This document shows positions 17,101 through 24,951 of a stretch of DNA of 64,000 nucleotides, piece after piece (the first letter of the stretch is position 1; the number at the start of each line of letters is the position of its first letter). This DNA comes from Fibrobacter sp. UWR2 (GTDB lineage Bacteria > Fibrobacterota > Fibrobacteria > Fibrobacterales > Fibrobacteraceae). Below the pieces are notes generated by a model. The model saw nothing but the letters and a program-made list of their open reading frames with translations. It was not told the DNA's origin and made no database searches. The DNA lies in NCBI RefSeq assembly GCF_002210285.1, contig NZ_MWQE01000001.1:62001-126000 (forward strand), written 5' to 3'. Position numbers and translations under genes: made by a program.

Positions 17101-17609
17101 CGAGTTCGTCTAGCGTAATCGAGTCCAGTTCCTCGTCTGCTCCGCGTTCGAGCTCCAGCGTTACGCCGCCTTCCAGCTCCAGCGCAAAGTCCTCGAGCAG
17201 TGCGAAGTCCAGCAGCAGTAAGGGAGATGGCGGATCTTCGTCCGCCATGACGAGCAGTTCTGCGAAGTCCTCGAGCAGCAGCGCGAAATCTAGTTCCTCG
17301 GCGAAATCCAGCAGCTCCGCGAAGTCCTCTTCGAGCAAGGCTCCCAAGTCGTCCAGTTCGTGCAAGAACTGCATTGGCGTGGGCCTGCCTGTCGTAGCTG
17401 TTGCCCCGCAGTTCAATGTGGAAGTTGCCGGCCGCAATATCCTGGTGGCGGGGGCTTCGGCCGGGTATGACTATGCGTTGCTCGACATGCAGGGCCGCGT
17501 ACTCCGCAGGGGGGCGGTCGTTGGTGCGAATTTTGCCATCCCGGTTACACGTGCAGGGACGTATCTGGTGCGTATAGGCGACCGTGTGCGGCGCGTATCC
17601 GTGAGGTAA
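14127..17609 (+). CDS. Giant secreted surface protein, GLUG-like and InlB-type repeats, polyserine linker (first copy)
   Basis: A 1160-residue exported protein; the start ATG 14127 follows AGGAGGAG and encodes a signal peptide ending YANA. It contains two long units, each a CYQIS/CYAIS-type start, a TFDGQ.HTISGL strand, then beta-helix-like GLUG-style repeats (for example YVGGIIGNV). InlB/Listeria-Bacteroides B-repeats (GYIFAGWYARSDF...FYAKW) close the first unit and follow the second, and a divergent InlB repeat ends the repeat region. A polyserine linker (about 17097-17360) leads to SCKNC and a C-terminal domain (LDMQGRVLRRGA...GTYLVRIGDR) resembling sorting domains of type IX secretion cargo. 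The probable role is cell-surface adhesion or substrate binding; no catalytic motif was seen. Confidence 0.75.
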   Translation: MKKLLLVAVSVLAVYANAAREITPQKPEFVEGCYQISNAEELYYAAHYYLENDTCIKLTADIVVNENVINDGSLNVADTANFAVWRGLPFYEFAGVFDGQGHTISGLYNNDSTGYEMGLISSVGDHFYNSKDKPQNLVVKDVHLVDVYFNVGRYDAGGLIAYIDAGVNVVIERSSVDGVIAASSCAGGLVGEVENALPVLIYDSYNKARVLATGYNAGGIVGCVDPNWKTYFEMANTYNVGVVSAKDYVGGIIGNVDIWADTVKLMNVFNVGPVIATGENPKEVGPVVGGYSTILFEGSIFDNVFYVAADGNGIGVHMTEEQFANGTVASLMHDYYYSGVDGSIWGQNVGADLLPNFSGNISGAVALPTITLSLDTGSAVPWTSEIAVGYRHRIPDVNRENYVLFGWYDNAELTGEKVTHVPDTQTTDVKFWGYYERVYKVTLETSGGTVPVDSVASYIHTVGAKLPGGALREGYIFAGWYARSDFSGNPVDSITATDEGDKTFYAKWLEMRSPEKNSDGCYAISDAGELYGFAAIMNGSEAEDFEEPICAVLTQDIVVNKNVLDSTGKLNTAEAPAFVAWTPIQYLWGTFDGQMHTISGLFVVDTLTREDEYAGLKASDKKPVGFIRVMAGLEEEPAVVKNLGIVGSYFMSDAPRVAAVVGYVVESWKDYNLYAEIRNTFNTSSVYSTYKYGNAAGLVGYVGSYSHLLVENCYNLGRIASEDDAAGLAGVGDDEQIRVVNSYNAGDVFGKRRNHLVLNICQFCTFDEGTIVNSYYLYKSFGNSTNGEMGGVSVDEDELADGRVALALHMGENGSIWGQNVGVDPYPVFSGTVENSATTWYNVTFHTFEGDTATYFDHYVAGLYTYLPEKVSVENEDMVFAGWYKTADFDGEKQWAIYPKDEDDLEFFAKYELRPFDIIVRTNSSLYGEIVGLEDDDRGSYKYGTEVTFEAVPYRDYEFYYWEDDVTNTNPVRTVTILGDTAFKAHFGEARSSSSSVIESSSSSAPRSSSSVTPPSSSSAKSSSSAKSSSSKGDGGSSSAMTSSSAKSSSSSAKSSSSAKSSSSAKSSSSKAPKSSSSCKNCIGVGLPVVAVAPQFNVEVAGRNILVAGASAGYDYALLDMQGRVLRRGAVVGANFAIPVTRAGTYLVRIGDRVRRVSVR

Positions 17610-17647
17610 GAAGTTTTAATTTGCGGCGTGTAGTGTTAGGAGGAGTT

Positions 17648-20600
17648 GTGATTTCTAGAAAGTTGTTTTTGTCTGTGGTAATCGCCATGCTGGCTGTGTC
17701 TGCGCATGCCGCGAAGGCGATTGTCTCGGAAGAGCCTGATTTTGTAGATGGCTGTTACCAGATTTCGACTGCCGCGCAACTGTACGGTTTTGCCGAGATT
17801 GTGAACGGCACGTTTGGGAACCTGACGGATTATGCGGGCCTCCGTGATAGCACCGCCTGTGGCAAGCTTACAGCCGATATCGTGGTGAACGAGAATGTTC
17901 TTGGCGCCGACGGAAACCTGAATGTGGCGGACACGGCAGAATTTGCGCCGTGGGCCAAGATTCAGCATTTCATGGGCTCGTTTGACGGCCAGGGCCATAC
18001 GATTTCGGGCCTGTACTTTTATTCTGATGATGTTGACCAGGTGGGGTTATTTTCTTCGGCGGGCTCGTATTCGGAGAATGCCGCTGCCATGGAAGTTTCT
18101 ATCAAGAATGTTCGCCTAGTAGACACCTATTTCCATGCAAGCTTTAACGTGGCCGGAATTATCGGCGTTGTCGATCGTTATGGAAAGGCTACCATCGACC
18201 GGTGCGGTGTCGACGGAGTTATCGAGGGTGAAGCGCAGGTAGGCGGTCTGGTGGGCTGGGGCATTAACAGTCTCTCTATCACCAATAGCTTTAACGCGGC
18301 CCGCGTGAGTGGGGAAGATTATGTTGGCGGAATTGTGAGTTTACTCAAGGATGCCTCGATAGCGAATGTCTATAATGTGGGCTCTATTTCGGGTGATAAT
18401 GATGTAGGCGGGATTGTTGGCATTGCTTATGGTGAGAGCGTGCGCCTAGTGAATGGATTCAGCGCCGGCCCCGTAAATGCGACATCTGATAAGTCTATTG
18501 GCGTGGGTGCTGTGATTGGAGGTGCCAACAAGTACGTCATAGAAAGGGGAACCTTCGATAATATGTTTTTCCTTGCTCCGGGAGTGGATTCGGTCGGAAT
18601 CTCCATGACGGAAGAAGAGTTTGCCAACGGTACCGTGGTCACCCTGATGCGGAATTATAGCTACGAAGGTATTGACGGCCTAGTGTGGGGCCAGGATATT
18701 GGTTCCGATCCGCTGCCAAAACTTACCGGGGTTGTCACTGGCGATGTGGCGTTACCTACGATTACGCTCAGTCTCGATACGGGTAGTGGTGAACCTTGGA
18801 CAAAGGAAATTCTTGCCGGTTACAAGTTCAGGATACCCGATATCGAACGCGAAAATTACAAGCTGATGGCCTGGCATGCCGAAAAGAACTTTGAAGACGA
18901 GCCCGTGACGCATGTTCCTGCAGCGCAGACTACCGACGTGAAATACTGGGGCCATTACGAGCGCGTGTACCGTGTGACGTTTGAAACCAATGGCGGTAAG
19001 GTGGATTCGCTGGGCGTAGATTCGTATGTCCATACTATCGGAGCTAAACTCCCGCGGGCCGTCTCGCGCACGGGATATGTCTTTGCCGGCTGGTATGCAG
19101 AAGAAGACTTCAGCGGGAACGCCGTCGATTCCATTACCGCAGCAGATGAAGGCGATAAGATTTTCTATGCCAAGTGGTTCCAGGCGAAGGTTCCGGAAAT
19201 GGATGGGAATGATTGCTATGTCATTTCGAATGCGGAAGAGCTCTACGGCTTTGCCGCCATCGTGAACGGGGCGGATGGCTTTACCCGTCAGCAAGACGCA
19301 TGCGCCGTCCTTTCGCAGGATATCGTGGTGAACAGGAACGTGCTGGACGATGAAGGTAACCTCAACGAGGCGGGAATGGCGGGATATATTCCGTGGAATC
19401 CGATTGACAGTTTCGAGGGAACATTCGACGGGCAGATGCATACGATTTCGGGCCTGTATTATAACGACCCGAAAGACCATAGTAAAAAGAAGGACGTCGG
19501 GCTCTTCGGTGCCGTTGGAGGCGAAAAGAGCTCGCCCGTTGTTATAGAGAACCTGGGCCTTGTCGATTCGTATTTTGCATCGGATGCGAGGAGTGTAGGG
19601 GGTATTGTCGCGCGCGTTCTGGAATATCGGACAATCTGGATAAGCTATTATGCCGAAATCAGGAATGTCTACAGTACATCTACCCTGGAAACTTCCGACA
19701 GCACTCTTTCTGTGGCCGGAATTGTGGGCCATGTCGACAGGGATGCGTACCTGCATATTGAAAACTGCTATAACCAGGGGGCAATCCGTGGTTACAGGAA
19801 CTATATGTCGGGGCTTGTTGGGTATTCTGGCCTTTCCGACAAGGTTGTTATGTCGAATTGCTACAATGCGAAACCCGTCAGCTATGTGGTGAGTTCGTCC
19901 GTAGTAAGCCAGCTGATTGCCTATTCGGCGCAGTTGGAGGGCGTTGCGGAGATTGTCAATAGTGTTTATATGGATTCGTCGAAAAGGGAACTCGGAGGTA
20001 TCTTGGCTCCGAGAACGCGCTTTGCCGACGGTACGGTCGCGGAAATACTGCGCGAAGGCGTAAATGGCGAAATATGGGGCCAGAATGTCGGTGTAGATTC
20101 GTTCCCGCTGTTCTCCGGGAAAATCCAGAATTCTGGTGCTATTAGGTACAACGTAACGTTCTATACCTTTGATGAAGATACGACGACTTTCTTTAATCAA
20201 TACTGGGCGGGTGTGGAAACGAAACTCCCGCAGGCACAAAGGGAAGGCATGTGGTTTATGGGCTGGTACGATAATGCCATGCTTGGTGGGGACCGTGTTT
20301 CGTACATTAAAGAATCGGATGAGGGCGATTTGAAATTCTATGCCAAGTGGGAACTGAAGACCTTTAGCGTACGCATTTTGATCAATAATCCTGATGGGGG
20401 CCGTATTACGGGCCTTAAGTCGGGTAGTTGGTATACCTATGGCGAATTGGTGTCGGTAACGGTGGAACCCTTTGAAGGCTTCTATCTGAACTATTGGAGC
20501 GACCTCAAAGGCGAAACCGAGCAGCCGCTGGTCCGTGAATTCTATGTCGATAGGGATATGACCATTACAGTTTACTTCGGCAAGTATAGCTCAAGTTCTT

Positions 20601-21070
20601 CTAGCGCGCCGCAGTCCAGCTCCAGCGTCACTTCGCCATCGAGTAGTTCCGCGAAGTCTTCTTCCAGCGTCACACCGCAGTCGAGCTCCAGCTCGACAAG
20701 TGTGTCCACTAGCAGTTCCTCCCTGAAGTCCAGCAGCAGTTCTGCCCCGAAATCGAGCAGCAGCGCGAAGTCCAGTTCTTCGGCGAAGTCTTCTTCGAGC
20801 AAGGCGCCCAAGTCGTCCAGCTCGTGCAAGAACTGCGTTGGAATGGGCCTGCCCGAAATTGCATCCGCGCCTTTGTTCAATGTAGAAGTCGCCGGACGTA
20901 CAATCCAGGTGGCGGGCGCACAAGGCTCGCAGTATGCGTTGCTCGACATGCAAGGGCGCGTAATCCGCAGGGGAGCGGTCTATGGCGCGAACTTCTCCAT
21001 CCCGGTGAGCCGTGGCGGTAATTACCTTGTCCGTGTCGGCGACCGTGTGCGGCGCGTATCCGTGAAATAA
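17648..21070 (+). CDS. Giant secreted surface protein, GLUG-like and InlB-type repeats (second copy)
   Basis: A 1140-residue paralogue of the preceding gene. The open frame begins at TTG 17621, but the AGGAGG at 17639-17644 points to GTG 17648, which gives a proper signal peptide (ISRKLFLSV...SAHA). The domain order is the same: two GLUG-like/InlB units, a third InlB-type repeat, a divergent repeat (GRITGLKSGSWYTYGE), a polyserine linker (about 20590-20823), SCKNC and the C-terminal sorting-like domain ending DRVRRVSVK. It follows the first copy by 38 bp and is probably co-transcribed. Identity is strongest in the TFDGQ blocks and the C-terminus; the middle of each unit has diverged, as expected for surface-exposed adhesins. 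Confidence 0.75.
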   Translation: MISRKLFLSVVIAMLAVSAHAAKAIVSEEPDFVDGCYQISTAAQLYGFAEIVNGTFGNLTDYAGLRDSTACGKLTADIVVNENVLGADGNLNVADTAEFAPWAKIQHFMGSFDGQGHTISGLYFYSDDVDQVGLFSSAGSYSENAAAMEVSIKNVRLVDTYFHASFNVAGIIGVVDRYGKATIDRCGVDGVIEGEAQVGGLVGWGINSLSITNSFNAARVSGEDYVGGIVSLLKDASIANVYNVGSISGDNDVGGIVGIAYGESVRLVNGFSAGPVNATSDKSIGVGAVIGGANKYVIERGTFDNMFFLAPGVDSVGISMTEEEFANGTVVTLMRNYSYEGIDGLVWGQDIGSDPLPKLTGVVTGDVALPTITLSLDTGSGEPWTKEILAGYKFRIPDIERENYKLMAWHAEKNFEDEPVTHVPAAQTTDVKYWGHYERVYRVTFETNGGKVDSLGVDSYVHTIGAKLPRAVSRTGYVFAGWYAEEDFSGNAVDSITAADEGDKIFYAKWFQAKVPEMDGNDCYVISNAEELYGFAAIVNGADGFTRQQDACAVLSQDIVVNRNVLDDEGNLNEAGMAGYIPWNPIDSFEGTFDGQMHTISGLYYNDPKDHSKKKDVGLFGAVGGEKSSPVVIENLGLVDSYFASDARSVGGIVARVLEYRTIWISYYAEIRNVYSTSTLETSDSTLSVAGIVGHVDRDAYLHIENCYNQGAIRGYRNYMSGLVGYSGLSDKVVMSNCYNAKPVSYVVSSSVVSQLIAYSAQLEGVAEIVNSVYMDSSKRELGGILAPRTRFADGTVAEILREGVNGEIWGQNVGVDSFPLFSGKIQNSGAIRYNVTFYTFDEDTTTFFNQYWAGVETKLPQAQREGMWFMGWYDNAMLGGDRVSYIKESDEGDLKFYAKWELKTFSVRILINNPDGGRITGLKSGSWYTYGELVSVTVEPFEGFYLNYWSDLKGETEQPLVREFYVDRDMTITVYFGKYSSSSSSAPQSSSSVTSPSSSSAKSSSSVTPQSSSSSTSVSTSSSSLKSSSSSAPKSSSSAKSSSSAKSSSSKAPKSSSSCKNCVGMGLPEIASAPLFNVEVAGRTIQVAGAQGSQYALLDMQGRVIRRGAVYGANFSIPVSRGGNYLVRVGDRVRRVSVK

Positions 21071-21084
21071 TACCTGCATTTGTC

Positions 21085-21107
21085 ATCGCGGACTCTGTTC
21101 CGCGATC
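21085..21107 (+). terminator. Hairpin after the surface-protein pair
   Basis: ATCGCGGA pairs with TCCGCGAT over a 6-nt loop; GCTTGTTTT follows about 6 nt later. It may act as a terminator and borders the first TIGR02147 cassette promoter. Confidence 0.5.
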
Positions 21108-21114
21108 ATCGCTT

Positions 21115-21254
21115 GTTTTATAGAAATCTGCAATTTGTTTTATGGATTGCAAAAAATTTTTCTATGAAATACTGAATTGCTGAAATTTGCTTAAAATCGC
21201 CAAATTTGTTCTTTGAAAAATATTGCATCGGATTGTTACTTTATCTATTTTATT
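21115..21254 (+). promoter_or_regulatory. Cassette A control region (three element copies, inverted repeat, -10 box)
   Basis: TTGTTTTAT starts at about 21113 and again 22 bp later at 21135; a third variant (TTGTTCTTTG) starts at 21206, 71 bp further. Between them are ATTGCAAAA(AA)TTTTTC and an imperfect inverted repeat (AAATTTGC at 21183-21190, then GCCAAATTT). A TATTTT box at 21246-21251 precedes the start codon. The architecture matches cassettes B and C but the element sequence differs. Operator function is inferred. Confidence 0.6.
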
Positions 21255-21260
21255 GCCATG

Positions 21261-22112
21261 ATGAAATCAATCATTGAATATAAGGACTACCGCGAGTACG
21301 TGCTGGAATACTACCGCGAACGTAAGCGCACATCGGCGTTTACGTGGCGCGAATTTGCCAAGATAGCTGGATTCGCATCGGGGTCGTACTTGAAGCTCGT
21401 TTGCGATGGCAAGACTCGACTTCGCCTGGAGGGGGCGAAGAAGACTGCTCATGCAATGGGGTTGCAGGGCTTCGAGTACGACTACTTTATTTTGATGGTG
21501 CGCTATGAAAGCGCAAAAACTGATAAGGAGAAGAAAATGTGTTACGAGGAAATGGAGGCCCTGAGCTCGGCCCACAATGTGAAGATTTTGGGGAGCGAAT
21601 TCTTTACGTTTTATGAAACCTGGAAGCATTCCGTCGTCCGTGAGCTGGCGGTTGCAATGCCGGGAGCAAAACCGCACGAAATCGCGAAAGCTTGCAGGCT
21701 GCCGATTTCTGCTGCAGAAGTAAGCAACAGCCTCCGTTTCCTCGTAAACTCAGGATTCCTCACGGTGGATATAAAAGGGGATTACCACCAGACGAACCAT
21801 TCTCTCTCGACAGGGCGCTTGAAAGTTGTTTCTGTGGCGGTGCATTCTTTATTGCGCCAGATGGGCGAGTTCGCGCTTGATGCCCTTGATAAGTTGCCAA
21901 TCTCGGAACGTTTTTTTAGTGGTATTACCATGAGCATGACGTCCGAGAGCTATGAGAAAGTCATAGAAGAACTTGTGGAATGCCGCAAGCGTATTGTGTC
22001 TATTGTTTCGGCCGATAAGGGCGTGGAAAAAGTGTGCCGTTTGAATATGCAACTTTTCCCGCTGACGGAAAATTTGAATAGTGGAAAGTCCACGACGGGT
22101 AAAGGAGAATAA
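21261..22112 (+). CDS. TIGR02147-family putative DNA-binding regulator, cassette A
   Basis: A 283-residue protein of the second-largest F. succinogenes paralogous family (TIGR02147). The N-terminus (MKSIIEYKDYREYVLEYY) is followed by a likely helix-turn-helix (FTWREFAKIAGFASGSYLKLV, about residues 27-47) and an acidic helical middle. A second HTH-like segment (ISAAEVSNSLRFLVNSGFL) lies at about residues 155-175, with a C-terminal region ending LFPLTENL. ATG codons at 21258 and 21261 are both possible; homology to the two paralogues favours 21261. The stop is 2 nt before the ATG of the FISUMP lipoprotein, so the two are coupled. A regulatory role is inferred from HTH-like segments and the conserved upstream elements. 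It is the most divergent of the three copies. Confidence 0.8.
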   Translation: MKSIIEYKDYREYVLEYYRERKRTSAFTWREFAKIAGFASGSYLKLVCDGKTRLRLEGAKKTAHAMGLQGFEYDYFILMVRYESAKTDKEKKMCYEEMEALSSAHNVKILGSEFFTFYETWKHSVVRELAVAMPGAKPHEIAKACRLPISAAEVSNSLRFLVNSGFLTVDIKGDYHQTNHSLSTGRLKVVSVAVHSLLRQMGEFALDALDKLPISERFFSGITMSMTSESYEKVIEELVECRKRIVSIVSADKGVEKVCRLNMQLFPLTENLNSGKSTTGKGE

Positions 22113-22114
22113 AC

Positions 22115-23896
22115 ATGTTTATGCGAATGAATCATTTTTTGAGTGTGTCTGCTTTGGGTATCGCGCTTTGTGCGTGTTCTTTTGAAACGGCGGGTACAAG
22201 TGATGAAACTGAAGGCGTTGTTGCATTGGCTGACAAGAAAATTGTGGGTGCGGTGCAGAAGGGACCTTTCGTGAAGGGCTCCGACGTTGTCCTTAGGGAG
22301 ACTTCGGCAGACGGGAGCCTTGAGCCCACGGGCAGGGAATTTACGACTAAGACCATCAATGACAAGGGCGATTTCGAGTTCGACAGTCTTGAATTGGAAA
22401 GTCAGTATGCGCTTCTTTCTGCGGAAGGCTACTATACCCGCGAGGTCAATAGCCAACGCTCTCATTGTGTTTTGCGCCTTAATGCGGTTTCCAACCTGGA
22501 AAAACGTAATACGGCAAATATCAACATGTTGACGCATTTTGAATACAAGCGCGTCTTGAAGTTGGTCGAGGAGGGCAAGAGCTTCGCGCAAGCCAAGAGG
22601 CAGGCCGCAACGGAACTTATGAATGCGTTCGGTGTTGATGTTCCTGCACAATCTGCAGAAGACTTGAATATTTTTAATACCTCTTATGGGGATAGGACGC
22701 TCTACCATCTCAGCGTTTTTGTGGACAGGGACTTTTTCTATCCTCATGATGATGATGTCGATGAATGGGAATACGAACGGGATACGGCCAATATAGACTG
22801 CTCCAAGCTGCAGGAATACGTTGATTCGTTTGCGGATGATCTTGCTGAAGATGGAACTCTCAGTGATTCCCTGATAGCACCTCTTGCTGCCGAAGCGTAC
22901 TTAATCAACACCTACTTTGGCAACGTCATGTATGGTGAAGAACTGGGCTTGAAAGATAAAGATGAATACGCTCTCATGGCGGAGAGGACCTATTTCTACA
23001 AGCTGGTGCTGGACCACTATCTTGGCTTTGAAACCTGCAACGACAGCCGCTGGGGTGAATCTAGAAGGCTCGACAAGCCGTTCAGATCTTACGATGATGA
23101 TGCCGAAATGGAATATGAGAATCCCGCCTACTTCCTTTGTGATGGAACTGACTGGAAACAGACGACGAAAGGACACCTCGATTCCCTCAAGATGCCGATT
23201 CCTCACGAGTCGGGAATTATGAAGGACCCGCGCGACGGCCGGGAATACAAGACGGTAAGTTTCGAGTTCAACGGGAATAAGTATGAGTGGATGGCCGAAG
23301 ACCTGATGTACAGTATTACTCCGGAAACGCCTACAAAGGGAGGCCTTGTAAACCGTCGCCAAGCCGGGGTCTATAGCTGGGCCGAAGCTATGCGCCTTAG
23401 TGAGAGCTATATGTCGAAGCCTGTCAGGGATGGCTCGGTTGATTCGCTCCATCAGGGAATTTGCCCGGACGGCTGGCATATATCTAATAGCCTGGATTGG
23501 GAAGCCTTGGTTACCTATGTTGGAGGTGTCAATAACCTGCTCAATGAATCTTGGAAAACTGATCCCGAAACCGCGGCAGCGAAGGATTTGTTTGGAGTGT
23601 TCTATGACAGGTTCGATTTCAATCTTTACCCGATGGATAAAAAGTACTTGGACCTTTATTACCACACGTATACGGACGAATCGTTTATTGGGGATATAGA
23701 AGCGGAACGTTTAATGTGGTGGGATTACTACGAAGAGCATAAGGACACCGAAGATGTTGAATGGATCCTTGGCTACGCAAATGATTATGGCAACTACAGG
23801 GACATTAAGAATCACACTTTCGAAATCTCTATCGATTATGGAATGCCGACCGATGAACCTCGAAAGGCAGCTCGTGTCCGCTGCGTAAAGAACTAG
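22115..23896 (+). CDS. FISUMP lipoprotein with one domain, cassette A
   Basis: A 593-residue lipoprotein (AAAGGAG ribosome binding site; lipobox LCAC). Residues about 42-155 are the QKGPF module: GAVQKGPFVKGSDV, KGDFEFDSLEL, then NINMLTHFEYKRVLKLVE. The helical region that follows is longer and more acidic than in its relatives. The C-terminus (about 367-593) is a divergent Fibrobacter succinogenes major paralogous domain (FISUMP, TIGR02145) recognised by DPRDGREYKTV, WMAEDLMYS, CPDGWHISNSLDWEAL and the terminal ARVRCVKN. FISUMP domains are predicted to be extracellular; their function is not established. It is co-transcribed with the regulator upstream and followed by a strong terminator. 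Confidence 0.85.
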   Translation: MFMRMNHFLSVSALGIALCACSFETAGTSDETEGVVALADKKIVGAVQKGPFVKGSDVVLRETSADGSLEPTGREFTTKTINDKGDFEFDSLELESQYALLSAEGYYTREVNSQRSHCVLRLNAVSNLEKRNTANINMLTHFEYKRVLKLVEEGKSFAQAKRQAATELMNAFGVDVPAQSAEDLNIFNTSYGDRTLYHLSVFVDRDFFYPHDDDVDEWEYERDTANIDCSKLQEYVDSFADDLAEDGTLSDSLIAPLAAEAYLINTYFGNVMYGEELGLKDKDEYALMAERTYFYKLVLDHYLGFETCNDSRWGESRRLDKPFRSYDDDAEMEYENPAYFLCDGTDWKQTTKGHLDSLKMPIPHESGIMKDPRDGREYKTVSFEFNGNKYEWMAEDLMYSITPETPTKGGLVNRRQAGVYSWAEAMRLSESYMSKPVRDGSVDSLHQGICPDGWHISNSLDWEALVTYVGGVNNLLNESWKTDPETAAAKDLFGVFYDRFDFNLYPMDKKYLDLYYHTYTDESFIGDIEAERLMWWDYYEEHKDTEDVEWILGYANDYGNYRDIKNHTFEISIDYGMPTDEPRKAARVRCVKN

Positions 23897-23928
23897 GATA
23901 GTCTGCAACAGGAAAAAGAAGAGGGGAT

Positions 23929-23955
23929 CCCCCGCCAATCTTGGCGGGGGTTTCT
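23929..23955 (+). terminator. Terminator after cassette A
   Basis: A perfect 9-bp stem (23929-23937 with 23942-23950) has a 4-nt loop and is followed by TTTCTTGTT. Confidence 0.9.
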
Positions 23956-23971
23956 TGTTGTGCAGATTGCG

Positions 23972-24096
23972 GCATGTTCTGGGAACATGTATAGCATGTT
24001 CCAAATTGCAAAATTTTTCAAAATAAAGCAAAAAGTGGTAAAATTTGCTTAAAAACGCAAATTTTATGTTCTGAATCGTGAAAACAAACCTATATT
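23972..24096 (+). promoter_or_regulatory. Cassette B control region (three element copies, inverted repeat, -10 box)
   Basis: GCATGTTC occurs at 23972 and 23994 (22 bp apart), and ATGTTCTG recurs at 24066-24073, 70 bp after the second copy. Copy one also forms an inverted repeat CATGTTC-TGG-GAACATG (23973-23989). A perfect 9-bp inverted repeat AAAATTTGC-8 nt-GCAAATTTT spans 24040-24065. TATATT at 24091-24096 ends 7 nt before ATG 24104. The layout equals cassettes A and C. Operator function is inferred. Confidence 0.65.
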
Positions 24097-24103
24097 TGAT
24101 ACC

Positions 24104-24949
24104 ATGAAGGAAATCATTGAATACACAGATTATCGCAAGTTCATCCAGGACTACTACGATGAACGCAAGCGTTGCTCCGCTTTTTCTTGGCACGCGTTTG
24201 CCCAGAAGGCGGGTTTCTCTTCGGATGTCTACCTGAAGTATGTTTGCGAGGGGAAAAAGAATTTGAGCATCGCTTCGGCGGGCTCGGTGGCGACCGCAAT
24301 GGGGCTGGTCGGTTTCGAGTACGACTACTTTATCTTGATGGTGTCGTATGCGCATGCCAAGAGCGATACGGCCAAGCGGGCCGCATTCGAGGAGCGCTGT
24401 GCACTCGCGCAGGCCCACAAGATTCGGGTGCTCGGGAATGAAGAGTTCGATTATTTCAAGTCGTGGAAAAATTCTGTAATCCGCGAACTTGCCCCGCACA
24501 TGCCCGGCGCAAAGCCGCTCGAGATGGCGAAGGCCTGCAGGCAAAAGATTTCGGCGGCGGAAGTCTCCGAGACGCTCGACTTCTTGGTGAAGGCGAAACT
24601 CCTGAAGAAGGACAGGAGCGGAAACTACCAGCAGACGGACAAGGCCATCGTGATGGGGAGCGTAGATGCGGTTCCGGTGGCGGCACGCGAATTGCAAAGG
24701 CAAATGGGGGAGTTTGCCATCCAGTCGCTGGACCTGCCGCTATCGGAACGCATGATGTCGGGGTACACGCTTGGCCTTACGCGCCGTGCGTACGAACGCA
24801 TCAGAAAAGAAACGGAAGATTACTTCCGCCGCGTGGTGGCGATTGCGACAGAAGACGACGAGACGGAACGGGTCTACCGCCTGAATGTGCAACTGTTCCC
24901 GATGAGCGAACGCCTGGGGAAGAAAAATGAAGATAAAAAGGGGAGATAG
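24104..24949 (+). CDS. TIGR02147-family putative DNA-binding regulator, cassette B
   Basis: A 281-residue paralogue of the cassette A and C regulators, closest to C. It has the N-terminal MKEIIEYTDYRKFIQDYYDERKR block, the HTH-like FSWHAFAQKAGFSSDVYLKYV, and the second helical pair ISAAEVSETLDFLVKAKLLKK. Its end is a conserved VYRLNVQLFPMSERL. The start ATG 24104 has no Shine-Dalgarno sequence but lies 7 nt after a TATATT box, suggesting a leaderless message. It ends 2 nt before the ATG of the following lipoprotein. Differences from copy C cluster in the first HTH-like segment (HAFAQKAGFSSD versus REFARDAGFTSP), which would fit altered DNA specificity; that is inference. Confidence 0.85.
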   Translation: MKEIIEYTDYRKFIQDYYDERKRCSAFSWHAFAQKAGFSSDVYLKYVCEGKKNLSIASAGSVATAMGLVGFEYDYFILMVSYAHAKSDTAKRAAFEERCALAQAHKIRVLGNEEFDYFKSWKNSVIRELAPHMPGAKPLEMAKACRQKISAAEVSETLDFLVKAKLLKKDRSGNYQQTDKAIVMGSVDAVPVAARELQRQMGEFAIQSLDLPLSERMMSGYTLGLTRRAYERIRKETEDYFRRVVAIATEDDETERVYRLNVQLFPMSERLGKKNEDKKGR

Positions 24950-24951
24950 TC

